Positions 1 to 6,043 of a stretch of 6,307 nt of DNA are shown in pieces; the first letter of the stretch is position 1; every line of letters begins with the position of its first letter. Under the pieces are notes generated by a model. That model had not been told where the DNA came from and ran no database searches. It saw nothing but the letters and a program-made list of their open reading frames with translations. Both the position numbers and the translations under genes were made by a program. The stretch is from Caldithrix sp. (GTDB lineage: Bacteria > Zhuqueibacterota > Zhuqueibacteria > Oceanimicrobiales > Oceanimicrobiaceae): contig SMXE01000025.1 of assembly GCA_004357015.1 (NCBI GenBank), forward strand, positions 1 to 6,307. Direction: 5' to 3'.

Positions 1-409
1 GCGCCTCAACCAACCAGTCGTGGGCAGTACTTGCGGTCACGCCATCCTGGACGCGACCACGAATCAATCCCAGAATCACGACCGCGCCGAAATGTGCAGC
101 CAACTCGACCTGCGCCTTGATGCGTTCGATAGCGCGCTTGCGAACCTCTGCATCGGGACTCGTAAAGGAAAGTCCTTCTTCACCATACGCCTGGCCCGTA
201 CCGATGGCAGGAACCACCAACTGGTTTTCTGAAACCGTTTCCTGAATATGCGTCACATTCAGCAAGGCGGGGTCTCGAACGGCCAATTCCACACCGTCGT
301 ATCCCAGACCGGCAATCTTCGTGATGTTGGTTGCCAACTCTCCCTTATATGCCAGAGCAGAAAAAGACGCGGGTTGTGTTGATAATACGATACTCAGCTT
401 CATATCCAT
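1..409 (-). CDS. iolO: 5-keto-L-gluconate epimerase IolO (sugar phosphate isomerase/epimerase family), 3' end cut by window edge
   Basis: The first 136 codons of a TIM-barrel sugar isomerase/epimerase of the AP-endonuclease-2/xylose-isomerase-like superfamily; the family is usually about 270 residues, so roughly half is present. Visible motifs are the first strand MKLSIVLST, then ALAYKGEL, GYDGVELAVRDP (about residues 36-47), VPAIGTGQAYGEEGLS (about 66-81) and FGAVVILGLIRGR (about 107-119). These follow the pattern I recall for T. maritima TM0416 (IolO), which converts 5-keto-L-gluconate to D-tagaturonate. The catalytic metal ligands lie in the missing C-terminal half and cannot be checked. 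It starts about 55 bases after the iolN stop, separated by a hairpin. Two in-frame ATGs (409 and 403) are possible and neither has a strong ribosome site; the family N-terminus favours the second. Alternative reading: another hexose/ketose 3-epimerase; the iolM-iolN context makes IolO more likely. Confidence 0.85.
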   Translation of the reverse strand, partial: MDMKLSIVLSTQPASFSALAYKGELATNITKIAGLGYDGVELAVRDPALLNVTHIQETVSENQLVVPAIGTGQAYGEEGLSFTSPDAEVRKRAIERIKAQVELAAHFGAVVILGLIRGRVQDGVTASTAHDWLVEA

Positions 410-423
410 TCTACATTTAGTTT

Positions 424-456
424 AGAAACCGACTTTCTTGAAAAAAGTCGGTTTCT
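424..456. repeat. 13-bp perfect stem-loop between iolN and iolO
   Basis: Bases 424-436 pair without mismatch with 444-456 around a 7-base loop. On the minus strand the stem closes on a T6 run followed by CAAG and AAAG. It lies 7 bases beyond the iolN stop and about 14 bases before the iolO start. No clear T-tract follows the stem on the minus strand, so it is not a textbook intrinsic terminator. It may attenuate, stabilise the upstream transcript end, or be a dispersed intergenic element. Confidence 0.7.
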
Positions 457-463
457 GCCTTGG

Positions 464-1579
464 CTAATGCGTTGCGCCCGTCAATTTTGGCAAAGCGTAC
501 ACTGATTTCCATCCGGGACTCAGCGGCTCACGCAAATAGGGTTCCATCTCTTCTTTACTCCTCAAAGTCACATCTTCTGCGGGGGGAACCTGTCCGGGCG
601 GAAACGCCTCCAATATCTGATCGTTGATCAGAGTGAGATATTTCAAAATCGCTGCGATACAGCGCTTCGCTTTGGCCGGCTCGCCCAGCTTGGGTTTGCC
701 AAACACACCCTCAGGCATACTTGACAATTCAATCGGGAAATGTCCCTGACCCTCGGACCAGCTCATGGGCCGCTGGTACGGATCGACGGCTTTATCAAAG
801 TGGCCGTCTGGCAAATATCCTTCCGGAGCCGTTTCTTCAGCGCATTCCATGTCACAGGACTCTTCCCCCATCAGGAGGCGGATAACGGCGGTTTCGGCTT
901 CGTCCGCGTGCACAAAATCAGTATCATAAGGGCCGCCACGACCCTTTGTGCGGAAGAACTCGCGCGCGGCCCTGTGCCAATCGATGGTCCAGAAGATCCC
1001 GGGCAAATTGTAGGTCTTCTGAAATTCCTGAATGGCGGATTCCAGGACCCACTGCTGGCCGTGGTTATTCAACATGATGATTTTGCGAAACCCATCGTTC
1101 CACAAACCCAGCATCACACTCATTAACGTTTTCCTCACCGTATCTTCATCCAGAAAGACCGTGCCGGGCATGCCGATGTGATGATGCGGATGGGCGCCGT
1201 AATTCAAAGGTGAATAGACTAAATTGATCGGGCGGCCTTGTTTGGCCGTGTGCCGCCTGACTCCTTCCAGAATCTGCGACGTCATGAAATTATCCAGGTG
1301 CGTGATGGTGTGCAGACCATGATTTTCAGTCGTCCCCAGCGGAATGAAAACGATGTCGTTCTTGCGTCTGTTTTCAATGACTCTTTGACGCACGGTGTTC
1401 TGCATGTACACCCCAATCTTGCCCAACTCCGATGGAGAAGGGATACCATAGTCCCCTAAAATCTTATCAATTTCTTCATCACTGGCCTCCCAAATCTGCT
1501 TTTTTTGACGGCCGACGGGTGTGTCTTCAAAGCGAATATCGGGACGATTCGACTCCAGCCATTTGGATTCCTCAATCAT
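464..1579 (-). CDS. iolN: diketo-inositol hydrolase IolN (creatininase-fold metallohydrolase)
   Basis: A 371-residue cytoplasmic protein of the creatininase family. The family fingerprints are present in order: IPLGTTENHGLH (79-90) with a following D96, YGAHPHHHIGMPGTVFLD (127-144), GFRKIIMLNNHG (163-174) and HADEAET (224-230). By family analogy E85, H87, D96, H173 and E229 are likely divalent-metal ligands. The usual NGHGGN motif reads NNHGQQ here. The protein is longer than true creatininases (about 250-260), with an N-terminal arm of about 70 residues and a C-terminal tail, as in the IolN type. IolN of T. maritima (TM0413) opens the oxidised diketo-inositol ring to 5-keto-L-gluconate. The ATG at 1579 is chosen over an upstream ATG at 1666 because AAGGGAGAAG sits 5 bases before it and the conserved part begins after it. 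Neighbours iolM and iolO support the role; without them only 'creatininase family' could be said. Confidence 0.86.
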   Translation of the reverse strand: MIEESKWLESNRPDIRFEDTPVGRQKKQIWEASDEEIDKILGDYGIPSPSELGKIGVYMQNTVRQRVIENRRKNDIVFIPLGTTENHGLHTITHLDNFMTSQILEGVRRHTAKQGRPINLVYSPLNYGAHPHHHIGMPGTVFLDEDTVRKTLMSVMLGLWNDGFRKIIMLNNHGQQWVLESAIQEFQKTYNLPGIFWTIDWHRAAREFFRTKGRGGPYDTDFVHADEAETAVIRLLMGEESCDMECAEETAPEGYLPDGHFDKAVDPYQRPMSWSEGQGHFPIELSSMPEGVFGKPKLGEPAKAKRCIAAILKYLTLINDQILEAFPPGQVPPAEDVTLRSKEEMEPYLREPLSPGWKSVYALPKLTGATH

Positions 1580-1584
1580 AGTAA

Positions 1585-1595
1585 CTTCTCCCTTT
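1585..1595 (-). promoter_or_regulatory. Shine-Dalgarno site that decides the iolN start
   Basis: AAGGGAGAAG on the minus strand, 5 bases before ATG 1579. It argues against the longer frame that begins at 1666, whose extra 29 residues have no family counterpart. Confidence 0.8.
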
Positions 1596-1670
1596 TGAAA
1601 GCTTCTAGTCATATCTTTGAGTAAGACAATTATGCGGTAAACGTTGATTCTAATGAACGTAAACAACCGG

Positions 1671-1701
1671 CCGGAATAGTCTTTCGCAAAAAACTATTCG
1701 G
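1671..1701. repeat. stem-loop after iolM, possible terminator or attenuator
   Basis: Bases 1674-1680 pair with 1693-1699. Two further C-G pairs (1671-1672 with 1700-1701) form across a single bulged G at 1673. The minus-strand reading again places a T6 run at the 5' side of the loop and AAAG at its 3' side, as in the hairpin at 424-456. It lies 16 bases downstream of the iolM stop, within a 137-base gap before iolN. No strong T-tract follows it, so full termination is uncertain and iolN may depend on read-through. I see no convincing promoter in the rest of the gap. Confidence 0.6.
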
Positions 1702-1716
1702 TCGAAGATAGAATTA

Positions 1717-2907
1717 TCAATCAAAACCTGTCACCGTGATTTTCACTTCATCGCGATCTGTTTGCAGCAACACGGCATTTTCGTCGACGTCATCCAAGCC
1801 AATTTTCTTGGTGATCATTTTCGTCATGTCCATTCCTGCCGCCATGCAACTGATGACATTGGGGAATATACCGTGACCCGAATGACCCTGTGCACCGACG
1901 ACACTTGCTCTTCGCACCTGCAGCACTTCCCCGGTCAACGGGATTTTGACATCAGCGCGGGCAACAACCACAATCGTTGTATTGATCGCCCTGCCTTCCC
2001 AGATAATCCTCTCAACATCAGGCCAGACGATGCTGGGCAAGCCGGTGGCTTCAAGAATGATCTTAGCGCCCATACCTTTTGTTATCTCTAACACGGCTTC
2101 GGCAGCGTTATCTTTCATCGGGTCGATGGCATGAGTCGCGCCCATAGACAAGGCCATTTCTCTGCGCGTCAACGAAGGTTCTGAAATGATAACATTACTC
2201 GCACCCGACTGCGCCAACACCGCACAGGCCGCGACACCAATTGGCCCACCGCCCAAGATGACGACATTTTCACCCGCCCGAATACCGCCACCGCGTTCAA
2301 TCACTGCATTATAAGCCACAGAGGTCGGTTCAACTGTGCTGCCGAGAAGCCACATCTTCTCCTCGCCATAAATATCACGTAATCCCTCCAGACTCCAGAG
2401 ATAGCGTGAATCAACTGTCACATACTTTGCAAATGCTCCATCACAGGAAAAACCGATCTCCTGAAGCTTTTCGCAGTGATTGGGGTAACCATCAGCACAA
2501 GGCTTACACTGCGCGCACCAAAACATCTCTTCAGCGCAGACGGCTTCACCAATCTCATACCTTTTTCCCGTGCGTTTATTGATGGCATCTTTACCAGCCT
2601 CAACGACCTTTCCAGAGAATTCATGGCCCAGAGTCACCGGAAAAGCAGTTAGACCCGGATACAAAATATACCCATCTTCGTCGGTCTGCCGCATGTGGAT
2701 ATCACTGCCGCAGATGCCACAGGCCTGTAATTCAAGAAGCACTTCGGTTGGGCCTGGTTTTGGCACCTCTTTCTCCATCATATCTATATGAGGATTCCGC
2801 CAGACGCGACTACCTAAATAAGTCAGCTTGCCCTCGACATCTTTCAAACCGAGTTTGAAATCAGCCCTGGGTTCCCAACTTGCAGAAAGTGTTGCAGTTT
2901 TCATCAT
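1717..2907 (-). CDS. iolM: scyllo-inosose (2-keto-myo-inositol) dehydrogenase IolM, zinc-dependent medium-chain dehydrogenase
   Basis: A 396-residue medium-chain alcohol dehydrogenase of the threonine/sorbitol dehydrogenase type. The catalytic zinc region is CGICGSDIH (63-71) with C66, then GHE (94-96) and VEP with E193. The structural zinc cysteines are C131, C134, C137 and C145. The Rossmann nucleotide-binding turn is GGGPIG (219-224), and an acidic residue (E243) at the end of the second strand favours NAD over NADP. An extended N-terminus of about 50 residues precedes the GroES-like domain. In T. maritima TM0412 (IolM) oxidises 2-keto-myo-inositol to a diketo product that IolN hydrolyses. 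Direct adjacency to iolN and iolO is the main reason for choosing IolM over a generic polyol dehydrogenase. The tandem ATGs at 2907 and 2904 both follow GGAAGGAAG; spacing slightly favours 2904. An operator-like palindrome lies just upstream. Confidence 0.84.
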   Translation of the reverse strand: MMKTATLSASWEPRADFKLGLKDVEGKLTYLGSRVWRNPHIDMMEKEVPKPGPTEVLLELQACGICGSDIHMRQTDEDGYILYPGLTAFPVTLGHEFSGKVVEAGKDAINKRTGKRYEIGEAVCAEEMFWCAQCKPCADGYPNHCEKLQEIGFSCDGAFAKYVTVDSRYLWSLEGLRDIYGEEKMWLLGSTVEPTSVAYNAVIERGGGIRAGENVVILGGGPIGVAACAVLAQSGASNVIISEPSLTRREMALSMGATHAIDPMKDNAAEAVLEITKGMGAKIILEATGLPSIVWPDVERIIWEGRAINTTIVVVARADVKIPLTGEVLQVRRASVVGAQGHSGHGIFPNVISCMAAGMDMTKMITKKIGLDDVDENAVLLQTDRDEVKITVTGFD

Positions 2908-2908
2908 A

Positions 2909-2917
2909 CTTCCTTCC
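2909..2917 (-). promoter_or_regulatory. iolM ribosome binding site
   Basis: GGAAGGAAG on the minus strand directly before the tandem ATGs at 2907 and 2904. The short distance to the first ATG makes the second an equally good start. Confidence 0.65.
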
Positions 2918-2927
2918 AGTATATTTT

Positions 2928-2941
2928 TTGTAGAAACAATT
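2928..2941. promoter_or_regulatory. putative operator in front of iolM
   Basis: On the minus strand this reads AATTGTTTCTACAA, matching the operator at 4082-4095 (AATTGTTTATACAA) at 13 of 14 bases. Both have the TTGT-N4-ACAA layout of AraR-type operators (B. subtilis AraR sites centre on TTGTACGTACAA). It lies in the 59-base gap between the regulator's stop and iolM, 20 bases before the iolM start. I found no clean promoter here, so it may act as a roadblock to read-through or control a weak local promoter. Confidence 0.6.
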
Positions 2942-2966
2942 GGTTAACTATAATTAATCTCTAATC

Positions 2967-4064
2967 TCAATTTCGTGGCAAAACAGAGGACCGTTCAACC
3001 AAACTCGATTTCAAAACTATTTTTCGCGAACCAGAGACATTACCGCGAATTCTCGACATGATGAGCTTCATACTTTCCTCACCCATAGCATAAATCGGTT
3101 GGCTCATGGTCGTTAGTGTAACAGAATAAGAATTTGTATAAGCCAAATCATCATATCCGACAATAGAAACATCATCTGGTATAGAGATGCCCATTTGGTT
3201 AGCAACAGAATAAAACAAATAGGCAATTCTATCGTGACCGGCAAAAATAGCTGTAAATTTATCTTTGTGCGTCAAGATTGCACGCACATATTCGAGATAA
3301 GCCTTCTCAAGGTACGGCTCGGGTTTTGCAAAAACCAAAGACGGTTCAAGGGGAATTCCATAATCGGAAAGGGCCTGTTTGTAACCCTCCAGTCTCTGTT
3401 TCTCCGTTGTGAAAAGAGTACTCACTAGAATGGCTATTTTTTTATGACCTTTGAGTATAAGATATTTGGTTAGTTCGTAAGCACCCTGGAAATTGTCCGT
3501 AGTAACAAAATCAACCTCAACATCCGAAATTGCACGATCTGCCAGAACAACCGGGATGTTTCGCCTGGTGAATCTTTCAAGAAGTAAGTGATTTTTCTCA
3601 TCTGGCGCAGCGGTTGGCACAAAAATGACGCCGCCCACACAGTGTTCAATGAGACGATTTGTGTGAAAATCGGCCTTTATGAAAGAGTCATCCGTACTAC
3701 AAACAATAATACTGTGCTTATTGTTGGCGGCCTCGTCCCCGGCGCCACGCGCCAATTCCGGAGCATATCCGCTTCGGATATCGGGCACGAGTATGCCCAC
3801 GATTGTCTGCCTGTTATTATTTGCATCACGGTCGATGACAAACGTTCCCAGGCGTCTCTTTCGCACCAAATAGCCCATGTTGACCAAATTTTGTATCGCC
3901 TGCCGGGTCGTTGCACGGGCAAGACCTGTTTTCTGCGCAAGCTCTTCTTCTGTGGGGATTTTGTCATTCGGTTTGATGACACCTTGTTCAATTTGCTCAA
4001 GCAACCACGTTTGCAGTTGAAAGTATTGTGGAATCGGGCTGTGTTTGTCAATTATCAACGGCAT
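2967..4064 (-). CDS. AraR-like transcriptional repressor (GntR winged-helix domain plus LacI-type sugar-binding domain)
   Basis: A 365-residue cytoplasmic DNA-binding protein. Residues about 9-77 are a GntR winged helix-turn-helix (PIPQYFQLQTWL, then KIPTEEELAQKTGLARATTR, then the wing ending RLGTFV). From about residue 87 (TIVGILVPD) to the C-terminus lies a LacI/periplasmic-binding-protein domain, with GGVIFVP, the hinge-proximal FAGHDRIA and the DDVSIVGYDDL segment typical of LacI regulators. This hybrid plan is that of AraR, the arabinose repressor of B. subtilis. The position between the inositol kinase and iolM suggests the effector is inositol or an early intermediate (inference). The gene has its own promoter, overlapped by a palindrome at the transcription start, implying autoregulation. 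No strong Shine-Dalgarno precedes the ATG at 4064, consistent with low expression. The GntR domain places the start at or very near 4064. Confidence 0.88.
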   Translation of the reverse strand: MPLIIDKHSPIPQYFQLQTWLLEQIEQGVIKPNDKIPTEEELAQKTGLARATTRQAIQNLVNMGYLVRKRRLGTFVIDRDANNNRQTIVGILVPDIRSGYAPELARGAGDEAANNKHSIIVCSTDDSFIKADFHTNRLIEHCVGGVIFVPTAAPDEKNHLLLERFTRRNIPVVLADRAISDVEVDFVTTDNFQGAYELTKYLILKGHKKIAILVSTLFTTEKQRLEGYKQALSDYGIPLEPSLVFAKPEPYLEKAYLEYVRAILTHKDKFTAIFAGHDRIAYLFYSVANQMGISIPDDVSIVGYDDLAYTNSYSVTLTTMSQPIYAMGEESMKLIMSRIRGNVSGSRKIVLKSSLVERSSVLPRN

Positions 4065-4080
4065 GAATCATCTAATTGTT

Positions 4081-4098
4081 TAATTGTTTATACAATTA
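4081..4098. promoter_or_regulatory. putative operator of the AraR-like regulator
   Basis: TAATTGTTTATACAATTA is a palindrome matching its own reverse complement at 16 of 18 bases, with 7-bp arms and the TTGT-N4-ACAA core of AraR-type operators. It lies immediately downstream of the -10 box at 4100-4105, so it covers the expected transcription start near 4093, the classic position for repression. An extra left half (TAATTGTT) repeats directly at 4073-4080. Confidence 0.72.
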
Positions 4099-4099
4099 T

Positions 4100-4128
4100 A
4101 TGATAAATATTTTTTCTCTCTTTGTCAA
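4100..4128 (-). promoter_or_regulatory. sigma-70-type promoter for the regulator gene
   Basis: On the minus strand a perfect -35 TTGACA (4128-4123) is followed by a 17-base AT-rich spacer and a -10 TATCAT (4105-4100, 5 of 6 to consensus). The predicted start is near 4093, giving a leader of about 28 bases. It can drive the regulator gene and, by read-through, iolM and the genes beyond. Confidence 0.75.
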
Positions 4129-4231
4129 GTTTTTTAAGAAGAAATCTCTAAGGAATAGCGTCCGGCCAGGCAATCTTGGGAAAGAATTGGCTGACAGTTG
4201 GTGTGGCCTTGCGCCTCAGGACTTTTTGAGA

Positions 4232-5140
4232 TTAAGAATAGTCTTTGGCCAGTTTTTCTAAAATATCGCTGCTCGTGCGATCTAATGGACCTTCCTTCTC
4301 CAATTTCAAAGAGGTGGCTGCTGCGGCAAATTTGCACGACTTCTCAGGTGAAGAGGTGAGTCGGCTTGCCAGATAAGTACAAATGCAGGTATCCCCGCGG
4401 CCAGTGCGTCCGTTCAAGGACTGCGGTGTAAACGCGGCCTCAAAAATCTCCCCTTCAGCATAGACCAAAACGCCGTCTTTGTGAGTGATGACCACTTCCT
4501 GCGGGCCCCAACCGGAGATCATTTTGGCTGCCTTGACCAGGTCTTTCTCGCCGGTGATAACCTCGACTTCTACTGAGTCAGCTTTAATGGTGTGGATTCG
4601 TCTCAAACCATGTTCCTTCTCTGGCCAATCAACGAATTTCAGGTCCTGGCCATTCCTAACCCGCAAGACACCTTGCAGGTCGAGAGACACCTTATCAAAC
4701 TTTGATGTTATGGTATCCATGAGCTGCAAAGAGACCTCTCCCGCCATGATGGGGCCGATGTGAAAGATTTTGGCGGTGATATCCGGAATTTGTTCAGCGT
4801 TAAATTCCCCGGCAAAGGCGAGGGGCTCACAGATCCTCTCGTTCAGGTTGTTTTGCGACAAATAAGTGTTCTTGATGCCACTGGTTACAGCCGATTCGGC
4901 GGCAAACACGTGCACGCCGTTCCTGTCAAAGATGTCAAGGTAAGAATAATCCTCTTTGGCGAGCATGGTGATGATCGCGACGCGAATGTTTATTTTTGCC
5001 AGAGCCAGGGCGCCGTAATACACTGCGCCACCGGAAGCCTCCCTCTCGACACCGTGGATGATGAGTTTATCTTTAGCAAAATGCCCTAACAGGACGATGT
5101 CAAAGTTCATTGTTTTTTGAAAGGTTGAATTAACATGCAT
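4232..5140 (-). CDS. PfkB-family carbohydrate kinase, probable myo-inositol kinase
   Basis: A 302-residue PfkB/ribokinase-fold kinase. The N-terminal strand DIVLLGHFAKD (14-24) leads to the substrate-side glycine motif ASGGAVYYGAL (35-45). DLQGVLRV (154-161) and KADSVEVEVITG (186-197) are mid-domain motifs, and the C-terminal ATP/anion-hole motif is SLNGRTGRGDTC (241-252), where D250 is the expected catalytic base. The GRTGRGDTC form, instead of the usual DTTGAGD, and the FAAAATSLKLEKEGPL tail match what I recall of T. maritima TM0415, related to the myo-inositol kinase of Thermococcus kodakarensis (TK2285). The likely reaction is ATP-dependent phosphorylation of myo-inositol. It lies 47 bases after the PhnP-like gene, suggesting co-transcription. 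The start is uncertain: ATG 5140 has a weak AGG 8 bases upstream, while ATG 5110 fits the family N-terminus better but has no ribosome site. Confidence 0.82.
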   Translation of the reverse strand: MHVNSTFQKTMNFDIVLLGHFAKDKLIIHGVEREASGGAVYYGALALAKINIRVAIITMLAKEDYSYLDIFDRNGVHVFAAESAVTSGIKNTYLSQNNLNERICEPLAFAGEFNAEQIPDITAKIFHIGPIMAGEVSLQLMDTITSKFDKVSLDLQGVLRVRNGQDLKFVDWPEKEHGLRRIHTIKADSVEVEVITGEKDLVKAAKMISGWGPQEVVITHKDGVLVYAEGEIFEAAFTPQSLNGRTGRGDTCICTYLASRLTSSPEKSCKFAAAATSLKLEKEGPLDRTSSDILEKLAKDYS

Positions 5141-5187
5141 GAATGCTGCCTATTATTTGTTCGGTACTAAATCTATTGGGGAAAGGT

Positions 5188-5943
5188 CTAAACTCGTAAT
5201 TCCAGACCATCGTAAGCCACAATTATGTTCTTGTAGGGGGCCAGCTTCTCCACGAGTTCCTCATGAGGGAAAGCGTTATGTCCGATATGGGTGACCACAA
5301 AACGAGTCTTCGGATATCGTTGTGCAATCTTGATTACTGTGACAATGTCGATGTGGTCGGTACCGCCATCCCAGGACACAGTATGAAAAATCACGAGCTT
5401 GGCCTGTTTCACCTGCAACCTCTGGTAGTCGGACAATTTCGTATTCACACTATCACTAAAATGCACGATGCGTTGGTCATCTTGTTTGAATATCAGCCCG
5501 AAGGTAGGGATTTTGTGCGACACATCGAACGGGGTTACTTTTATCCGGCCGATTCTGACAGATTCCCGGTCGTGCAACACATGAAACTTGCATTGCTCGT
5601 ATAAACGGTCGGTTATTTCAAAATTGCCGAGAACAGACATATTGCCATAAACCGGGATCTTTTCCGGCCAATATTCAAATTCCGCAATTCCAGCAATGTG
5701 GTCATAGTGTTTGTGAGAAAGGAAAATGGCAGAGATGTGAAATATTCTCTTCTCATTTAACATCTGTCCGATCGGGGCCGGCGTATCAAACAAGATCGTC
5801 TCAGTACCATTCGTTATGATCACAGAAACTCTGCGGCGATGATTCTTGCCACCCTCATCCCGCGCTCTTTCGCATAATTTACATTGACAGCCAACGGCGG
5901 GTACGCCGCGTCCATCTCCGGTTCCAGCAAATGTTATCTGCAT
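5188..5943 (-). CDS. PhnP-like metallo-beta-lactamase-fold cyclic-phosphate phosphodiesterase
   Basis: A 251-residue metallohydrolase, close to the PhnP length. The N-terminal GTGDGRGVPAVGC leads into a CxCxxC set (C19, C21, C24), the structural zinc site of PhnP, completed by H222. The active-site HxHxDH motif is H77, H79, D81, H82; further ligands fit H143 (VSHK), D164 (FSDS) and H219 (VTHIGH). H197 (TDHID) sits where PhnP has its catalytic general-acid histidine, so the active site looks complete. PhnP opens 5-phosphoribosyl 1,2-cyclic phosphate in the C-P lyase pathway, but no phn gene is visible here. Given the kinase next door, an inositol cyclic phosphate is a plausible substrate (inference). 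The ATG at 5943 is chosen because AAAGGGGA lies 7 bases upstream and the family N-terminus begins there; an in-frame ATG at 6069 would add 42 unrelated residues. Confidence 0.82.
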   Translation of the reverse strand: MQITFAGTGDGRGVPAVGCQCKLCERARDEGGKNHRRRVSVIITNGTETILFDTPAPIGQMLNEKRIFHISAIFLSHKHYDHIAGIAEFEYWPEKIPVYGNMSVLGNFEITDRLYEQCKFHVLHDRESVRIGRIKVTPFDVSHKIPTFGLIFKQDDQRIVHFSDSVNTKLSDYQRLQVKQAKLVIFHTVSWDGGTDHIDIVTVIKIAQRYPKTRFVVTHIGHNAFPHEELVEKLAPYKNIIVAYDGLELRV

Positions 5944-5950
5944 TGATGTT

Positions 5951-5958
5951 TCCCCTTT
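5951..5958 (-). promoter_or_regulatory. Shine-Dalgarno site that decides the PhnP-like gene start
   Basis: AAAGGGGA on the minus strand, 7 bases before ATG 5943. It supports the short start over the ATG at 6069, whose extra coding overlaps the GxxExxY remnant. Confidence 0.75.
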
Positions 5959-5990
5959 GAATCCCAAGGTTCTATGTTGATCCGTGTGGC

Positions 5991-6015
5991 CAGGGCTACT
6001 TATTCTTAGCCACTG
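5991..6015. repeat. small bulged stem-loop upstream of the PhnP-like gene
   Basis: Bases 5994-5998 (GGCTA) pair with 6007-6011 (TAGCC) around an 8-base loop. CAG (5991-5993) and CTG (6013-6015) extend the stem across one bulged A. It lies between the remnant's stop and the PhnP-like start and has no following T-tract. The role is unknown and it may be chance. The rest of the gap 5944-6043 shows no clear promoter. Confidence 0.3.
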
Positions 6016-6043
6016 CTGCACACCGATAAAACACTGATTCTGA

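Noticed and set aside
740..1126. 128-residue plus-strand open frame
   Set aside because: Lies wholly antisense within iolN and resembles no protein family.
1625..1640. Possible third operator upstream of iolN
   Set aside because: Only the half-site AATTGT is present; the ACAA half does not occur at the required spacing.
1580..1666. Longer IolN with a 29-residue N-terminal extension
   Set aside because: A strong Shine-Dalgarno sits before ATG 1579 and the extension has no family counterpart.
3588..4103. 171-residue plus-strand open frame
   Set aside because: Antisense to the regulator's GntR and sugar-binding domains and runs through its promoter; no family features.
4129..4231. Terminator after the kinase gene
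   Set aside because: Only short GC pairings of 3-4 bp are visible and no stem followed by a T-tract, so none is called.
5157..5170. TTGT followed by ACTAA between the PhnP-like and kinase genes
   Set aside because: Wrong spacing and no ACAA half, so it does not fit the operator pattern.
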